A stretch of DNA of 64,000 nucleotides from Narthecium ossifragum (Eukaryota; Streptophyta; Magnoliopsida; Dioscoreales; Nartheciaceae), in the NCBI GenBank assembly GCA_963920575.1, contig OY986970.1:759001-823000 (forward strand), in the 5' to 3' direction. Position 1 is the stretch's first letter. Each line of letters opens with the position of its first letter. The position numbers were made by a program, and so were the translations under genes. Of this stretch, positions 33,766 through 46,052 are shown piece after piece. Below the pieces are notes generated by a model. That model made no database searches. It was not told the origin of the DNA and was given only the letters and a program-made list of their open reading frames with translations.

Positions 33766-35055
33766 TTCTTTAAGTCCGGATTCCCTACTAAAAATAATAA
33801 TATTATATGCAAATGATCTATTTTGTAAGGAAATTACAAAGTTCATCAAAATTGTTAAATAAAAAAATGGATTTAATATGTAAAATTTACAAATTAAAAT
33901 AAACAATCTATTTAAGTTGGAAATGAGTGATATTTTGTTACACAAGGGGGGGACTTTTTCTTCTCGAATCTCAAATAATTCTCACAAGATATCGGAGCAA
34001 CAATTTTCATAAATTAATGATTCTTAAGAGGAGATTTATTTTTTTTATAATATTGACTCAACTCGTTTATTTGGTCTGACTATGGATTTAGTAACAAAGA
34101 TTACTGATTCGGACAGCATATCAAGGGTCAATCTTCGAAAGAAAAAAAAGGGTTTTTACTTGCTCGACTAATTATACTAAAATCCTGTTCAAAGATATAT
34201 TATTTCTTTTCTAATATAAGTTTAACCTATATTCAGGGTTGAAGGGCGTTTTTTTTCTCTCTAAATTTTTATTCATTAGTTAAGCCTCTTAAAAAGAAAA
34301 GATGTGTTTTTTTTGAGAAATGGATGCTAATTGAAAATAAAAGAAACTCGCGCCACTAATTAAAAAAAAATAAACCCTTGAACAAGAACCTTCTAGGTTA
34401 TCATTCCCTTTTCGACCGGATACGGAGAAGCGAGGTGAGAGTAGAGCTCATTCTTATTCTACAGGGTTAGGTCCAAATTATCGAAGGCGACTTGATTATT
34501 CTTGTCACATTCTTGGGGAAAATAGGGTAATTTATCTCGATTCGAGTAAATTTCAAGGTTAATGTGGCGTTTTTGCTCCACTTTTTTGGGGTTTTTTTTT
34601 CTTTCCCTTGATCTTATGATTCTACTTTCTTTTAGGCGACGTTGATTTGACATTGGAATTTTGTGAATCGCAATTGCCAGGGATGAAAGGGAATGAGACG
34701 AAGGTTTCCTTATGAACTTATCTCTTTTTCTAAGTAGAGTATTTACTACTATTGGTTCGATGCCCATTTTTAAGTCGCTATTTGTGTAGGTTTTAGTTCA
34801 ATTTGAGTTTATTCTCTTTCCGTCCATGAAAAGATCATGTTTTTAATCTTGATATCATCACCGTTGATGCATGGAATTACAGAGGAACTTGCTTATGCAT
34901 GACAGTCAATTTTGCTTGTTTTCATTCACGAGTAATGATAAATGACTTCTAGCATTTGTCTTGAAACAGATTGATGCGTCGTCTCATAAGAACAATAGGG
35001 CAGTAGATGGTTTGACAATGTTCCCTTGATTTATTTGCTTATCCAGGTGCCGAGG
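33766..35055. other. Intergenic DNA and 5' region of the SWIM gene
   Basis: 33930-34770 has unusual composition: homopolymer tracts of T and A with unique sequence between them, suggestive of organelle noncoding DNA. The source was not identified. A 102-codon minus-strand frame (34459-34767) has no recognisable domain. 34800-35055 probably contains untranslated exons of the SWIM gene, with acceptor-like CAG at 34970 and 35046. Confidence 0.35.
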
Positions 35056-37560
35056 ATGGAGGACATTCTTAATCTTCCAGTTCAAGATCCTCCGTTTTCT
35101 GATTTTTCTGCTGCTCATATAAATTGGATCAAGGTAGACGGGGGCCGCCAAGGTGGGGATGACATTGCTCTAATACCCTTTTCTCGAGTTGATGATTTCG
35201 TTAAGGGCGAATCATCAAATGAAGAATGCCCTGCAAATTTTCGTATTGAGTCAAGAAGAAAGCGATCTGAAGGAAGTGTGTGCAAGCCAAGAGTTGATGG
35301 TTATCTTGAATATACTCTGTGAGCCTTTTTCTTCTTTTCTGCATGTTTCATATTGCCTTCCCCCTAAATTCTAATTGAATTGGAATTGGCTTGTATAGAT
35401 ATTGGTGTTCTTATGGTCCGGAAGATTATCGCGAATCTGGTCCTTGCTCTGGTGGTTGCCAAAGTAATAAACCGTCTTCAGGAAAGGGTAGCAGACCTGG
35501 GAGGCGACACATGATGAGAGGCTGCTTATGTCATTTTACTGTGAAGCGCCTGTACATTCGCCCACTTCTTGCTCTCATTATCTATAACCAGAGAAAACAT
35601 GTTGATAAGAGTGGGGCTCCCTGTCATGGATCATTGGACAGGGATTCTATTGGAACTCGTGCCGTGTATGCTCCTAGGATATCAGAGGAACTACGCCAGA
35701 AAATAATATCTATGCTTTATGCAGGGATTTCTTTGGATAATATAATTCAGCATCACATTGAAGTGGTTGAGAAACGTGGGGGTCCTAGCAGTCGCGATGA
35801 TTTTCTTACAAGAAATGATGTTCGTAACATGGAGAGGGCAATTCGTCATTCCTCATATGAATTGCATGTTGATGATGCATGTAGTATAAAAATGTGGGTG
35901 CAGCGTCACCAAAAGCATGTTTTCTTCTTCCAAGACAAATCGGAGATGAGACCATTTGTCTTAGGCATACAGACAGACTGGCAGTTGCAGCAGATGTTAC
36001 ACCATGGGCAAAGCAGTCCTATAGCTTATCACTCAAGTTTTGGCTCAAAGAAACTCCGGGTATGAAAGCACATCCATGTGATAAACTAGTTAATCTTCTG
36101 TCTAATACATATTACTTGCAGATTTGCCTGATGTGTGGTCTTGCCTTTAATTCTTACCTGTGCAGCATCCTCTGAGCACTTTATTAGTTTTTGACACCTG
36201 CCAAAATGCGATTCCTGTTGCATGGATTATCAGCTCTAGCTCCGAAGGTCAACAATATATCCATTGCTGTATGGAAGCCCTTGTTGACAAGTTACGGATG
36301 AAAGACCATACATGGAGGACAAATGTTTTTCTAACAGATGATCCATCACTAGATATGCTACTTATTAGGTATTCTAACTGACCTTGATATGCTATCAATC
36401 ACTCTATTATATGCTGAAATCATGGGTGGACATGCAGAGGTACATTTCAGTGTAGGTTACTTTTATGCCTTTGGCATGTTCGCCGAGCGTGGTCTAAAAG
36501 CCTGCTAAAGAATTGCTTCAATTTTGAGCTTCAGAGGGAAATGTTAAGGCAACTTGGCCATATATTGTACTGCTCAAGGAGTGGTCCGGATGCCATGGAT
36601 GCAGTAGATGAGTTCTTGCAGATATTCATTGACCAATGTGAATTTGTTGAATATTTCAAGTTGCGGTGGTGCAATAAAATAGGTTTAAAACTTGTCTTCT
36701 TTTTCCTGTTACATGAAACCATTTTCTGAGATAATGTTATTCAATACTTTCTGCATCTTTTTTCAGACGAGTGGGTTACTGCTATGAGAACCCTCCCAGT
36801 CTCAAATCTGGAGTTACATGCTGCAATAGAGTCCTACCATTTGAGACTAAAATCCAAAGTTTTGAGCCAAGATCATGTCCATAACTGGCACAGAGTTGAC
36901 TGGCTGGCTTACATGCTGACCACTGAAGTGCACTCTATTCATTGGTGTTATAGATATGCGGAAGAATTTGGTCCCTTTAGAAATATTGCAGCAGAGTTCT
37001 TGCCAAACAATTCCTGGCATCGGTCTCTACAAATCCCTGACCTTGATGTGATATTAGATGAGGAGTATCAATATGCCAAGGTTGTTTCTCAATCTGACAG
37101 AAGCCTGGTTTACACAATATGGTATCCTGGGTCAGAATTTTCTCATTGTGATTGCTCTTGGTCCAGACTGGGGAATATTTGTAAGCACATTATTAAAGTT
37201 GGCTTTATATGTAGAAATCGATCAGCTGCAAGGCCATCACGGACAGCTAAAGTCTACCGCCAAACACTGATCAAGCTCCTGGAGAACCCTCCAGATGATC
37301 CAATTGTTCTTGACCATGCAATGTCGCATGCCACATGTATGCAACATGACCTGAAAGCATTGGGAGACTTGTCAAATTCTGGCCTCCTCCAACCTTTATC
37401 GACTTTTGAAACAAGCGCTGTTGATGATGAAAGTGTTTGTCCACAAGCACTAATTCCCGTGGAAAGGTTCTTTATGAGCAATCAGCAAGGGACTTTGTGC
37501 CCCAGATCACATATTGGGCGATCTCAGCTTCATTTTTGGGGCAATCTTCTGAACAGGTAA
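35056..37560 (+). CDS. SWIM zinc-finger protein with MULE-transposase-related core (At1g60560/At4g13970-type)
   Basis: Five coding exons, all in phase: 35056-35318, 35399-36059, 36166-36368, 36438-36682 and 36767-37560, giving 721 residues. The start is MEDILNLPVQDP. An N-terminal half with conserved cysteines (YWCSYGPEDY, MRGCLCHFTVKRLY) comes first. A transposase-like core follows (LLVFDTCQNAIPVAWIISS, LLCLWHVRRAW, AIESYHLRLK), then a SWIM finger of form C-x-C-x8-C-x-H (CDCSWSRLGNICKH). The open frame has no damage and its length fits the plant family, so it is a host gene, probably derived long ago from a MULE transposase, with a likely DNA-binding role in the nucleus. The end is uncertain: the stop TAA at 37558 directly follows a possible donor (CAG-GTAACT), so a further exon is possible. 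Confidence 0.87.
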
Positions 37561-40490
37561 CTTGTCAGATACCAATAAACTGAATGAAGGAGGCTCAAGA
37601 TTTACTTAGATTGCCTGAGGGATCAGATGTGGTTAACCCTGTTGATGATCAACCGATGATGGGAAACTGTGGCATTGTGCATGAAATTTAAGTATGGAAG
37701 CAGCAATGAAGAAGTCCTGGGCTCCGGTTTCATTTTAGTCCTGCTACTAGAAGTTGAAATTTCATATCACAGTTGATACAAGGTAAGTGGTTCCTGTATT
37801 TAGAGGAGAAACAATGGCAAATTGGATCTTCTTGTTGATATATTCACAACCAAGTGCCAGCCAACAGTCTTTTAAATTAGGTAATTGAAACTCCTAGTTG
37901 ATCTAACTGTTATTTAACTACCTGGTCCTTATTTCTTTGTAGGCATCAGTAACACGGTAATCATTTTCTATGATTTGTCCTCTTTAACCATGATGTGAGC
38001 TCTTCTGAACGTCTTTCATAATTTTAACCTTTTATTAGAGTTATACAATTTTGTCTTGCATTTCCTGGGTCATCCTTTTCTTGTAATTTCTGACGGCTTA
38101 AAGAGAATCTTGAAAGAGGACACTAGGAAACAAGAACCCTTCATTTATGAATTGTAGTTTGGCCTGCGAAGGACAGATAACATATAATGATCATCTAATC
38201 ATCAATTAATGCAATCTTGGACATTGGCTATTATGATGTGGGGTTTATTTAAGTGATCTTGACCTGCCCAAAGATTTGCAGTTTTTTATTGCCAACTGTC
38301 CTGATTTGAGCTGTACCTAATAATATTTTGCTAATTTGCTGCTTATTCTGGTGAAGAAGTCAACCCCTGATCTCTTGATATGATCATAACTGTTTGCAAG
38401 TTGGATGCCATGCTACCCACCATCAGGTGTGAAAAAAGGAAAAGGTCGTCACATGATGATAGCAGGTCGAGAAGGACAAGTAGAAGGTGAAACTGCTCTG
38501 ATTACCATAAAGATTTGTGATACATCACCTTATATTTTGCAGTCAGATTTTGGAAGTTTCTTATATCAGGTGGAAGGAAAGCGAATAACCAGGTACACTG
38601 AAATAGGATCTATCTCTTTGCTCCTTTCCTCTACATTTCATTGCATGTTTAAATTACCCATATCATGATGTTATACCTTGTTCCAATGAGACATCCAACT
38701 AACAGTATTGGTGATGCTTATAATGATCAAGAAACCTCCCTTATTGATAATAGATGGCTAATTGCTTCCTTGCGACTTTTATAATGCCAATGATTTCTTG
38801 ACTACCCTTCCTTTTTATTGATCACACCAAACACTATTACCTGAGGCCAAAGAATATGATTTTCCTGCTTGTCTTTGTTTACAGTTTTCAAACGCAAAAC
38901 GCTACCTAAAGGATAAACAACACTACTATGAATCAGGCACTTAATTTGGATAGGTGATGATAGGCTTCCTAGACTTTCAAAAGCTTTGTTACATATATAG
39001 GTGTCTGAGTTCTTTGTTGAATCTTAGGTATGAGGGCACATGGCTTCTTGGGACCATCCATGGTCTAAAACAAGATGGCACGTCACATTTTATAGCCCTC
39101 TCAATGAATGAGGAAGAATAGAAGTATATTGCCAATTCTATGACAGAGAGAGGGAGAGAGATCTGACCCCCATGCTATGCTACTGTCTTATAGCTTCACC
39201 TTTCGGCAAGCCGTGTGTTTGGTTTGGTTCTTTATCACACCATTCTCATTATACCCAACCAAAAAGGAGAAAGTGGACCCTCTGTTCTGGAAGTTGTTGG
39301 TTCTTTGATACAGTTCCATAGTAAATCACTTCTGTACATGGCTTTATGATTTCACCTTTTTAATCCTAGAATAACGTTAGATCATGACGAGGGGATCTTG
39401 CGTTTATGGTTAGAAAATCTTTGTTTTTCTCTCCTTATTTCGTTTTAGCCATTTGGTTCAACTTGTAAAAAATAAATAACTAGAAACCATTCTGAATAAA
39501 ATGTGTCTTATTAATCTAATCAGCTTTACTGCACCTATCCTAGACAAGCAGAAATAGACATTAGGGGCATTTATTAGCTCCAAAAGCCATGGGTTTTCCC
39601 CCACAAATAGGTACTTGCCAGTGTTCATCTTTCTTGTATAAATTTTCCTTGCTTCTCCAAAGTGCAGCATTTCCAATCAATCAAATGCCTTATTTATTTT
39701 CTTTCCTATCTTAGTGAATGGCTCCTACCAATCATCAAGGACTGCCAGCAAATAGGATTGCAAACAATTCGGCAAGTGGATTCCAAAGCAGAGCAGCATA
39801 TATGAAGGTAAATCCATCGATTGCACATGGAAAGATCATTCTACCGTTCGGTCTTCGCCACAACGCCAGCAGCGTCGGTGGCTTCTGCTCTGCAGCACAC
39901 CGCGGTATGTGGGCTCCTCATCTACATATGGATTTTAAACACCGATGGCTGTCTATTTGTAATTGTCCGGTTTTATATAGTCCACCGACAGTGAAATCTG
40001 AAAAGGATAGTGGTGTTCATGTGCCTTTTGCACCCCATTATGCGAACCAGAGTGGTCATCTTGAGTGACCCACAACATGAGAGATGAGGCCCTCTAAAAA
40101 GTGAAGAGGAACTTTGTTACCCTTCCAGGGGGAGGAACATAAAAAGGAAGAGCAAACAGAGATGAAAATTGACAGCTTCTTAGTTCTTAGAGAAGCGCAG
40201 GGCAATCAAAAGCTTAATACAGTCACATCATACTCATCATCATCCTTATATAAGAAGCAATGAGGTAGGGACATAACCAAAACGTTAGCCACGTATGGAC
40301 CTTTCCAAGCCCTCTCCCTCTCTATATCAGAGATTCAAAGGCGCAGCTCGATAGCACCACCTCTGGAACTTAACTTCACTTAACTTTGTAGTGTGGAACT
40401 TCAAAAGAACCCCGAACAAAACAAACTCATACACGAATGAGATCAAACACACAAACAATTGCAAATAATACATCGATATATATATATTTC
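37561..40490. other. 3' region of the SWIM gene and unassigned DNA
   Basis: No recognised gene. Two plus-strand open frames, 38405-38668 (87 codons) and 39718-40068 (116 codons), are longer than chance neighbours but match no family I know. They could be exons of the SWIM transcript's tail or noncoding RNA. Repeat-like TTATCC and TTTGGTT motifs are scattered near 39220. Confidence 0.4.
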
Positions 40491-40849
40491 AATCATAGTA
40501 GTAAAAAGAATTTTATAGGATAACATGCAGCACAAGAGGTTACATTGAACTTTCTCATGGTCTATACATTCATATATCTATCTACTTACTCTCCAATCTC
40601 CATCTCCCTTTCTCCTCTTAGCCTCCTCTCAGCCATTTGATTCACATCCGACCGTCTTCTGATTATAGATAAGAAGAGTGAGTTTTTTTATATGAAGTTA
40701 TAATCACATTCTATTGTTCTCGTCCTCTTCTTCTCCATTGGAGAACCAAACTGGAGGAGATTTTTGATGGATAAAACGCATCACAAAGAAGACAAATAAT
40801 TGGAATCTCTCTGTTTTGTTTGCTTTCTAATGAAGAACTATCAAAAGAA

Positions 40850-43669
40850 TCAATAGAACGGAGGCGGCGGTGGCGAGGCGTATGGTAATCCGAATACCGG
40901 CGGCAATGGCCCTTCATACACTGGTGAGGGCGGTGGGAGAGCAGGCACTGGTGGAGTCTCGCAAGGTTTTTGGGGTGGAGGGGGTGGTTTGTAGTGGACT
41001 GGAGGTGGAGGCGATGGAGAGGGTGGAGGAGGCGATGTGTAATGGTACGGAGGTGAAGGCGGTCGAGGGGAGGGTGACGGTGGAGGTGGTGATGTATAAT
41101 GGTACGGTGGTGGTGGAGAAGGCGATGGAGGAGGTGGCGACGTGTAATGGTACGGTGGTGAAGGCGACGGTAGTGGAGGAGATGGATGATGGAATGCTGG
41201 CGATGGTGGCGGTGGAGAAGGCGATGGATAATGGTATGGTGGTGAAGGTGGTGGTGGTGGAGGGGGTGGTTTGTAGTGGACTGGAGGTGGAGGCGATGGA
41301 GAGGGTGGAGGTGGCGATGTGTAATGGTACGGAGGTAAAGGCGGTGGAGGGGAGGGTGACGGTGGTGGTGGAGAAAGCGATGGAGGAGGTGGCGATATGT
41401 AATGGTACGGTGGTGAAGGCGATGGTGGTGGTGGAGATGGATAATGGTATGGTGGTGAAGGCGATGGTGGAGGTGGAGATGTATAACGATCTGATGGCGA
41501 TGGTGGTGGCGGTGGTGGTGAGACATAATGGTATGGTGATGAAGGTGGCGGTGGAGAAGGTGTCGGTGGTGTATGGTGGTATGGTTGTGAGGTTGGCGGT
41601 GGAGGTGAAGCGGACGGAGGAGGTGGCGATGGATAATGGTAAGATTCTGAAGGTGCTGGTGGTGAAGGTGATGGAGGAGGTGGCGATGCAGAGTGGTATG
41701 GTTCTGTAGGCGGTGGTGATGACGGAGATGGAAATCCATTATGGTGTGTTTCAGGAGGTGGAGAAGGGGATGGCGGAGGTGGGGATACATAATGGTATGG
41801 TTCTGAAGGAGGTGGTGGCGACACATAATGGTATGTTCCTGAAGGCGGTGGTGGAGATGGCGAAGGTGGCGGTGGCGATGCATAATGGTGTGGTTCTGAA
41901 GGCGGTGGTGGTGTAGACGGTTGTGGATGTGGCGATGCATAGTGATTGTGTTCAGTGGGTGGTGGAGGAGAAGGCAATGAAGCAGGAGGCGAGGAAGGTG
42001 GAGGAGAGGGCGGTGGTGGCGATGCATAGTGGTAAGGTCCAGTCGGTGGTGTAGAAGGAGACAATGGTGGAGGCGGTGACCCATAATGGTACTTTTCTGA
42101 AGGTGGTGGTGGTGAAGGCAATGGCGGAGGTGGGGATGTATAATGATATGGTACAGACGGCAACGGCGGAGGTGGAGAAGATGGTGACTGAGGAGAAGGT
42201 GGTAGTGGCGATGGAGGGTGATGAGGTTCGGTTGGTGGTGGAGGAGAATGAGATGGTGGCGGCGGCGGCGATGCATAATGGTCCACTGGCAAAGGTGGTG
42301 ATGGCGGAGGTTGCCATGGTAGAGAAGGCGGCGAGGGCACCTGCGGCGGTGGTGGTGACCCTGGTGAGGGCGTCGGCGGCGATGTATAATGGTACAGTGG
42401 AGAATGTGGTGATGGCGGAGGTTGGGATGGCAGAGGAGGTGAGAGCAGTGGCGGCACCGGCACGAAGGGAGCACACCGGAACGCCTTGCAACCAACAGAA
42501 TGTGATAGGAACGACCGGCATTGTACCTCCGACCGCTGCGCCGGCCTCTCGGGAATACAATTCCTCTTGTCATCAAACGCTGGCAACTTCCCACACACCG
42601 GCGGCTCCCGGGTGAAGAAGTTATACGAGTAGGTAAAGTTCTCGAGCTTCGGCAGCCGGCAGATCGCCTCCGGGATCTCGCCGGAGAGCATGTTATGCGC
42701 AACATCCAGCTGCTCCAAGCTCACCATCCCCTCTATGCTCTCCGGCAACGGCCCCATGAGCTTGTTAAAGCTCACGTCGAACACGGTGAGCTTCTTAAGC
42801 AATCCGATGGAAGCCGGTATGCAAGACTGCAATCCATCGTTCAGCAATATGATCTCATTCAAAGTCCTCGACATGTTCCCGATGCTCGCCGGTAGGCAGC
42901 CGTGGAACTTATTGTTGGCGAGCACGACGACGGACACCGGCGAGTTGCCGATGTTCTCGGGGATCTCGAAGGCGAACCTGTTGTTGTTGATGAAGATGGC
43001 GTCGAGGTCTTTGTCGAAGAGCTCTTTTGGGACGGCGCCCTCGAACTCATTGAACCGGATGTCGAGGTACTTGAGAGAAGGGAGGCGGAGGACGACGTCG
43101 GGGAACTTGCCGGCGAACCGGTTGTTGCTGACGTCGAGCTCGAAGAGGAGCTTGAGACGATGGAAATGGCGGGGGAGAGTGCCGCAGAAGCGGTTGGAGT
43201 TGATGTGGAAGAGGCCGAGGTCGGTGAGGAGGGAGAGCTCCTCCGGGAGGTACCCGGCGATGTCGGCGTGGTTGAGGTCGATGCCGGCGACGACGGTGAT
43301 GTGGGGGTCGGAGGGGAGCGGCGCGCAGAAGACGCCTTCGTAGTTGCAAACTTGGGGACCAACCCAGGTGGCGGTGATGTCGGTTGGGTCGGAGAAGATG
43401 GCGAGCTTCCAGGCTTGGAGGGCGATGTACGCGTCGCGGAGACGGCTGTCGGGGAAGACAAAGGAGGGGCTCACGGAGACGTCCTCGCCGCGGCTGCCGT
43501 CGGGGTTGTGGTAGGAGAGGAGCTGGCGGCGGCGGATGAGGCTGGCTTCGGTGGCCGTGAGGCCATTGCTAGATAAGCCGGAGGCGGACGCAAAGGTGGC
43601 GGCAATCAGGAGGAGGAGGAGGAGGTGGTGGTGGTGGTGGTGGAAATGGGAGTGGTTGTCTCTCATCAT
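40850..43669 (-). CDS. Leucine-rich repeat extensin (LRX/PEX type)
   Basis: Single exon of 939 codons. Residues 1-30 are a signal peptide with a His run then a Leu run. Residues 30-100 form the LRX N-terminal region ([32 protein letters not shown]). About ten leucine-rich repeats follow ([20 protein letters not shown] to [16 protein letters not shown]), then a Cys hinge. The last 540 residues are extensin, with Ser-Pro4 and YHY repeats such as [16 protein letters not shown], ending [12 protein letters not shown] proteins sit in the cell wall, bind RALF peptides through the LRR part and anchor to the wall through the extensin part. Vegetative LRX and pollen PEX types cannot be told apart safely here. 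The extensin repeats contain recent internal duplications; length variation between alleles is expected. Confidence 0.95.
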   Translation of the reverse strand: MMRDNHSHFHHHHHHLLLLLLIAATFASASGLSSNGLTATEASLIRRRQLLSYHNPDGSRGEDVSVSPSFVFPDSRLRDAYIALQAWKLAIFSDPTDITATWVGPQVCNYEGVFCAPLPSDPHITVVAGIDLNHADIAGYLPEELSLLTDLGLFHINSNRFCGTLPRHFHRLKLLFELDVSNNRFAGKFPDVVLRLPSLKYLDIRFNEFEGAVPKELFDKDLDAIFINNNRFAFEIPENIGNSPVSVVVLANNKFHGCLPASIGNMSRTLNEIILLNDGLQSCIPASIGLLKKLTVFDVSFNKLMGPLPESIEGMVSLEQLDVAHNMLSGEIPEAICRLPKLENFTYSYNFFTREPPVCGKLPAFDDKRNCIPERPAQRSEVQCRSFLSHSVGCKAFRCAPFVPVPPLLSPPLPSQPPPSPHSPLYHYTSPPTPSPGSPPPPQVPSPPSLPWQPPPSPPLPVDHYASPPPPPSHSPPPPTEPHHPPSPLPPSPQSPSSPPPPLPSVPYHYTSPPPPLPSPPPPSEKYHYGSPPPPLSPSTPPTGPYHYASPPPPSPPPSSPPASLPSPPPPTEHNHYASPHPQPSTPPPPSEPHHYASPPPPSPSPPPPSGTYHYVSPPPPSEPYHYVSPPPPSPSPPPETHHNGFPSPSSPPPTEPYHSASPPPPSPSPPAPSESYHYPSPPPPSASPPPPTSQPYHHTPPTPSPPPPSSPYHYVSPPPPPPSPSDRYTSPPPPSPSPPYHYPSPPPPSPSPPYHYISPPPPSLSPPPPSPSPPPPLPPYHYTSPPPPSPSPPPPVHYKPPPPPPPPSPPYHYPSPSPPPPSPAFHHPSPPLPSPSPPYHYTSPPPPSPSPPPPYHYTSPPPPSPSPRPPSPPYHYTSPPPPSPSPPPPVHYKPPPPPQKPCETPPVPALPPPSPVYEGPLPPVFGLPYASPPPPPFY

Positions 43670-43670
43670 C

Positions 43671-43674
<4 letters not shown>

Positions 43675-43709
<35 letters not shown>

Positions 43710-43710
43710 C
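43675..43710. repeat. CT microsatellite in the LRX 5' leader
   Basis: About 17 uninterrupted CT units; GA repeats in the transcript sense, directly upstream of the start codon at 43669. Such GA tracts are common in plant leaders and promoters. Confidence 0.9.
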
Positions 43711-43864
43711 GCTTTATGATGGTATGTATGTGTTGTTGCAGTCTTGCAGAGACGAAGCGAGGCTGCGGCGGTGGTGTTATTATTCTCGTGGTACTATAGC
43801 AACAGGTGAATGACGACCACCACTGTAAGGCTGGCTACTATAGTGTTAAGAGGAAGGAGTTGGC

Positions 43865-43874
43865 TATATATATA
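43865..43874 (-). promoter_or_regulatory. TATA box of the LRX gene
   Basis: TATATATATA in the context CTATATATATAGCC on the minus strand, about 196 bases upstream of the start codon. Confidence 0.55.
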
Positions 43875-44716
43875 GGATGGAGGCGGCTTTGTTCTGGGTT
43901 TAGGAATAGGAATCGCGTTGCTCGACCAGTTAGGGGAGGGAATAATCTAGGGATAGCGTATACGCGTATAAAGTTTTAGTTGTTGAAGCTTTGATAGATA
44001 GTTAAGGATTATTTGGGTTTGTTAAGGAAATAAAATGATTGATAAGGTGGGCTCTTTGAGATATAACCACCGATGATTGAGCTCGTTTCTGGATCGTTGC
44101 ATACAACTAAGGAGGAGCCCATGTGTTCATATATTGACCAATGGGTACCAATTCATCTCCTAACTATGGACCATCCTTAGAACGAATGCAATGGCTACAC
44201 GTAACCACCAACGCGGATTATCCGGCGACCATTCCATGTTTTCCATACCTACTAAGATTGATGAAGAAGCGAATGTTGGGGTTTAGTAATGATAAGAGAG
44301 AAGTAATGAACCAACTGCTATTATTCCCTTTATAATTCAGACTTTGCGAACACCCCCCCTACCCCCCCTATAGCAGCCAACAGACACCGCGTTCCGCCCA
44401 CCGAGAGACGTGGGGCCCGCCCGCTTTGCATCAGGGGGACGACGGACGTGTGGGATCATCACACAGCTGGCTGGCGACGTTGATCACAGTCCTCTTTACT
44501 TGCAAAACGGACGGTTCTGATTCTGCTTCATCGCGGGCATTTCCCGAGACACGGTTTGATCATTGGTCACGTGATAAGAAGACAAAAAAAAAAAAAGAAG
44601 GCAAACCGGCTCGACCGGACGGTGTGTTCCCGGTTGAGCTTTTGATTAGCTTCGTTTACTGCCACGTGTCCTAGGCAAGAGCAGTGTAGACCATCATCGT
44701 CAGAATGCCCACATGG
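43875..44716. other. Intergenic DNA upstream of LRX
   Basis: No supported gene; short open frames on the plus strand at 44141 and 44426 have no recognisable product. Probably holds the rest of the LRX promoter. Confidence 0.45.
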
Positions 44717-44724
44717 GTGCTAGT

Positions 44725-46044
44725 TAAGGGTGGCAATTCAGGTCGTGACCCGCGAACCCGACCAGACCCGACCCGAAATAAACGGGATCGGATTGGGTAT
44801 AATCGGGTTCGGGTCATAAACGGGTCGACCCGTTTATGACCCGCGAATAAACGGGTCGGGTCGGGTACCCGTTTATGACCCGCGAATAAACGGGTCGCGG
44901 GTCGGGTCGGGTACCCGTTTATGACCCGCGAATAAACGGGTCGGGTCGGGTTGACCCGCCTAACCCACGGGTCAATCCGTTAACCCGTTTATCTACCCTT
45001 ACAGCCTTACCCGGTTACCACTTACCCGTTACCTACCCCCGTCCACCCTCTCCTCCACTCTCACCCTCTCGGGCTCTCACTCTCACGGTCTCTCCCTCTC
45101 CTCCACCCTTGCCTGAGGCAAGTCCCCCCGCCGGGCCGCCGACTGATCTGCCTCTCCCACCACTCCTCTCAACCTCTCCTCCTCCCTTGCCACGGCCTCC
45201 GCCTCCGCCCCCCACTCCTTCGGTCCTTCCCGTCGCCGTCCTCCACGGCCTCCACGAGGTACCGCCACCGACCACGAAGCCCCACTCCTCCTCATCGCCG
45301 TCCTCCACGGCCTCCGCAAGGTCACCTCAGCGCCGACCACGACCGCCACCGCCCACGAAGCCCCAGATCCGGCTGCTACGACTCAGATCCGGCCGCTACG
45401 ACTTAGATCCGGCCAGATACGACTCAGATCCGGCTCAAATCCGGCCAGATCCGGCTCAGATCCGGCCAGATACGACTCCGATCCGGCCATATCCGGCCAG
45501 ATCCGGCCATATCTTGCAGTTGTCATCATGCACAAGGCTCTTTGGTCCTCTCACATTGCAAATTGCTGGTGCTGTTCATGTCAACCTCTATTCTGATGTT
45601 GTAGTGGACCAAATAAGTATCCAGGTTGTATAAGCTTCAATGTGGGACTACGGCAGATCTCATGGGAAGTTTTAGGATTTACTTCTAATGGTACAAGTTG
45701 GGTATTCTTTCTCTTTCAACCATCATCCGATCGGATATCGCCGGATATGGCCGGATCCAGCCAGATCCGACTCAGATCCGGCCAAATCTGGCTGTTTCCC
45801 GGCTAGATCCGGTTGTTTCCCGGCCAGCTCCGGCCGCCGGCGCCGCCTCTCCCTCCTTGGCCGTGGCGGGTCAACCTGACCCGAACCCGACCCGTTTAAT
45901 AAACGGGTTAGACGGGTCGGGTCGGGTTGACCCGTTTATAAATGGATCGGGTTCGGGTTTACTAAACCTGACCCGTTTCGAGTTTGGTATTTATTAAACG
46001 GGTCAATGCACGACCCGACCCGCAAATCCGAATTGCCACCCCTG
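44725..46044. mobile_element. hAT-like non-autonomous element, GC-rich, with gene-like internal segment
   Basis: Ends TAAGGGTGGCAATTC and GAATTGCCACCCCTG are inverted repeats of the type usual for plant hAT elements (CAGGGGTGGCAA). They are flanked by similar 8-base sequences, GTGCTAGT (44717-44724) and GTGCTGCT (46045-46052). Subterminal regions consist of many copies of CGGGTCGGGT/ACCCGACCCG in both orientations (44735-45000 and 45880-46020). The interior has a CT-rich block, clusters of AGATCCGGCC (45360-45510, 45740-45835), and a unique stretch of about 180 bases (45515-45700) that may be captured host DNA. No transposase is present. Confidence 0.78.
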
Positions 46045-46052
46045 GTGCTGCT

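Noticed and set aside
40870..42615. Long plus-strand open frames rich in Val/Glu/Ala opposite the extensin gene
   Set aside because: They are antisense shadows of the Ser-Pro repeats; the minus strand has a full LRX domain order.
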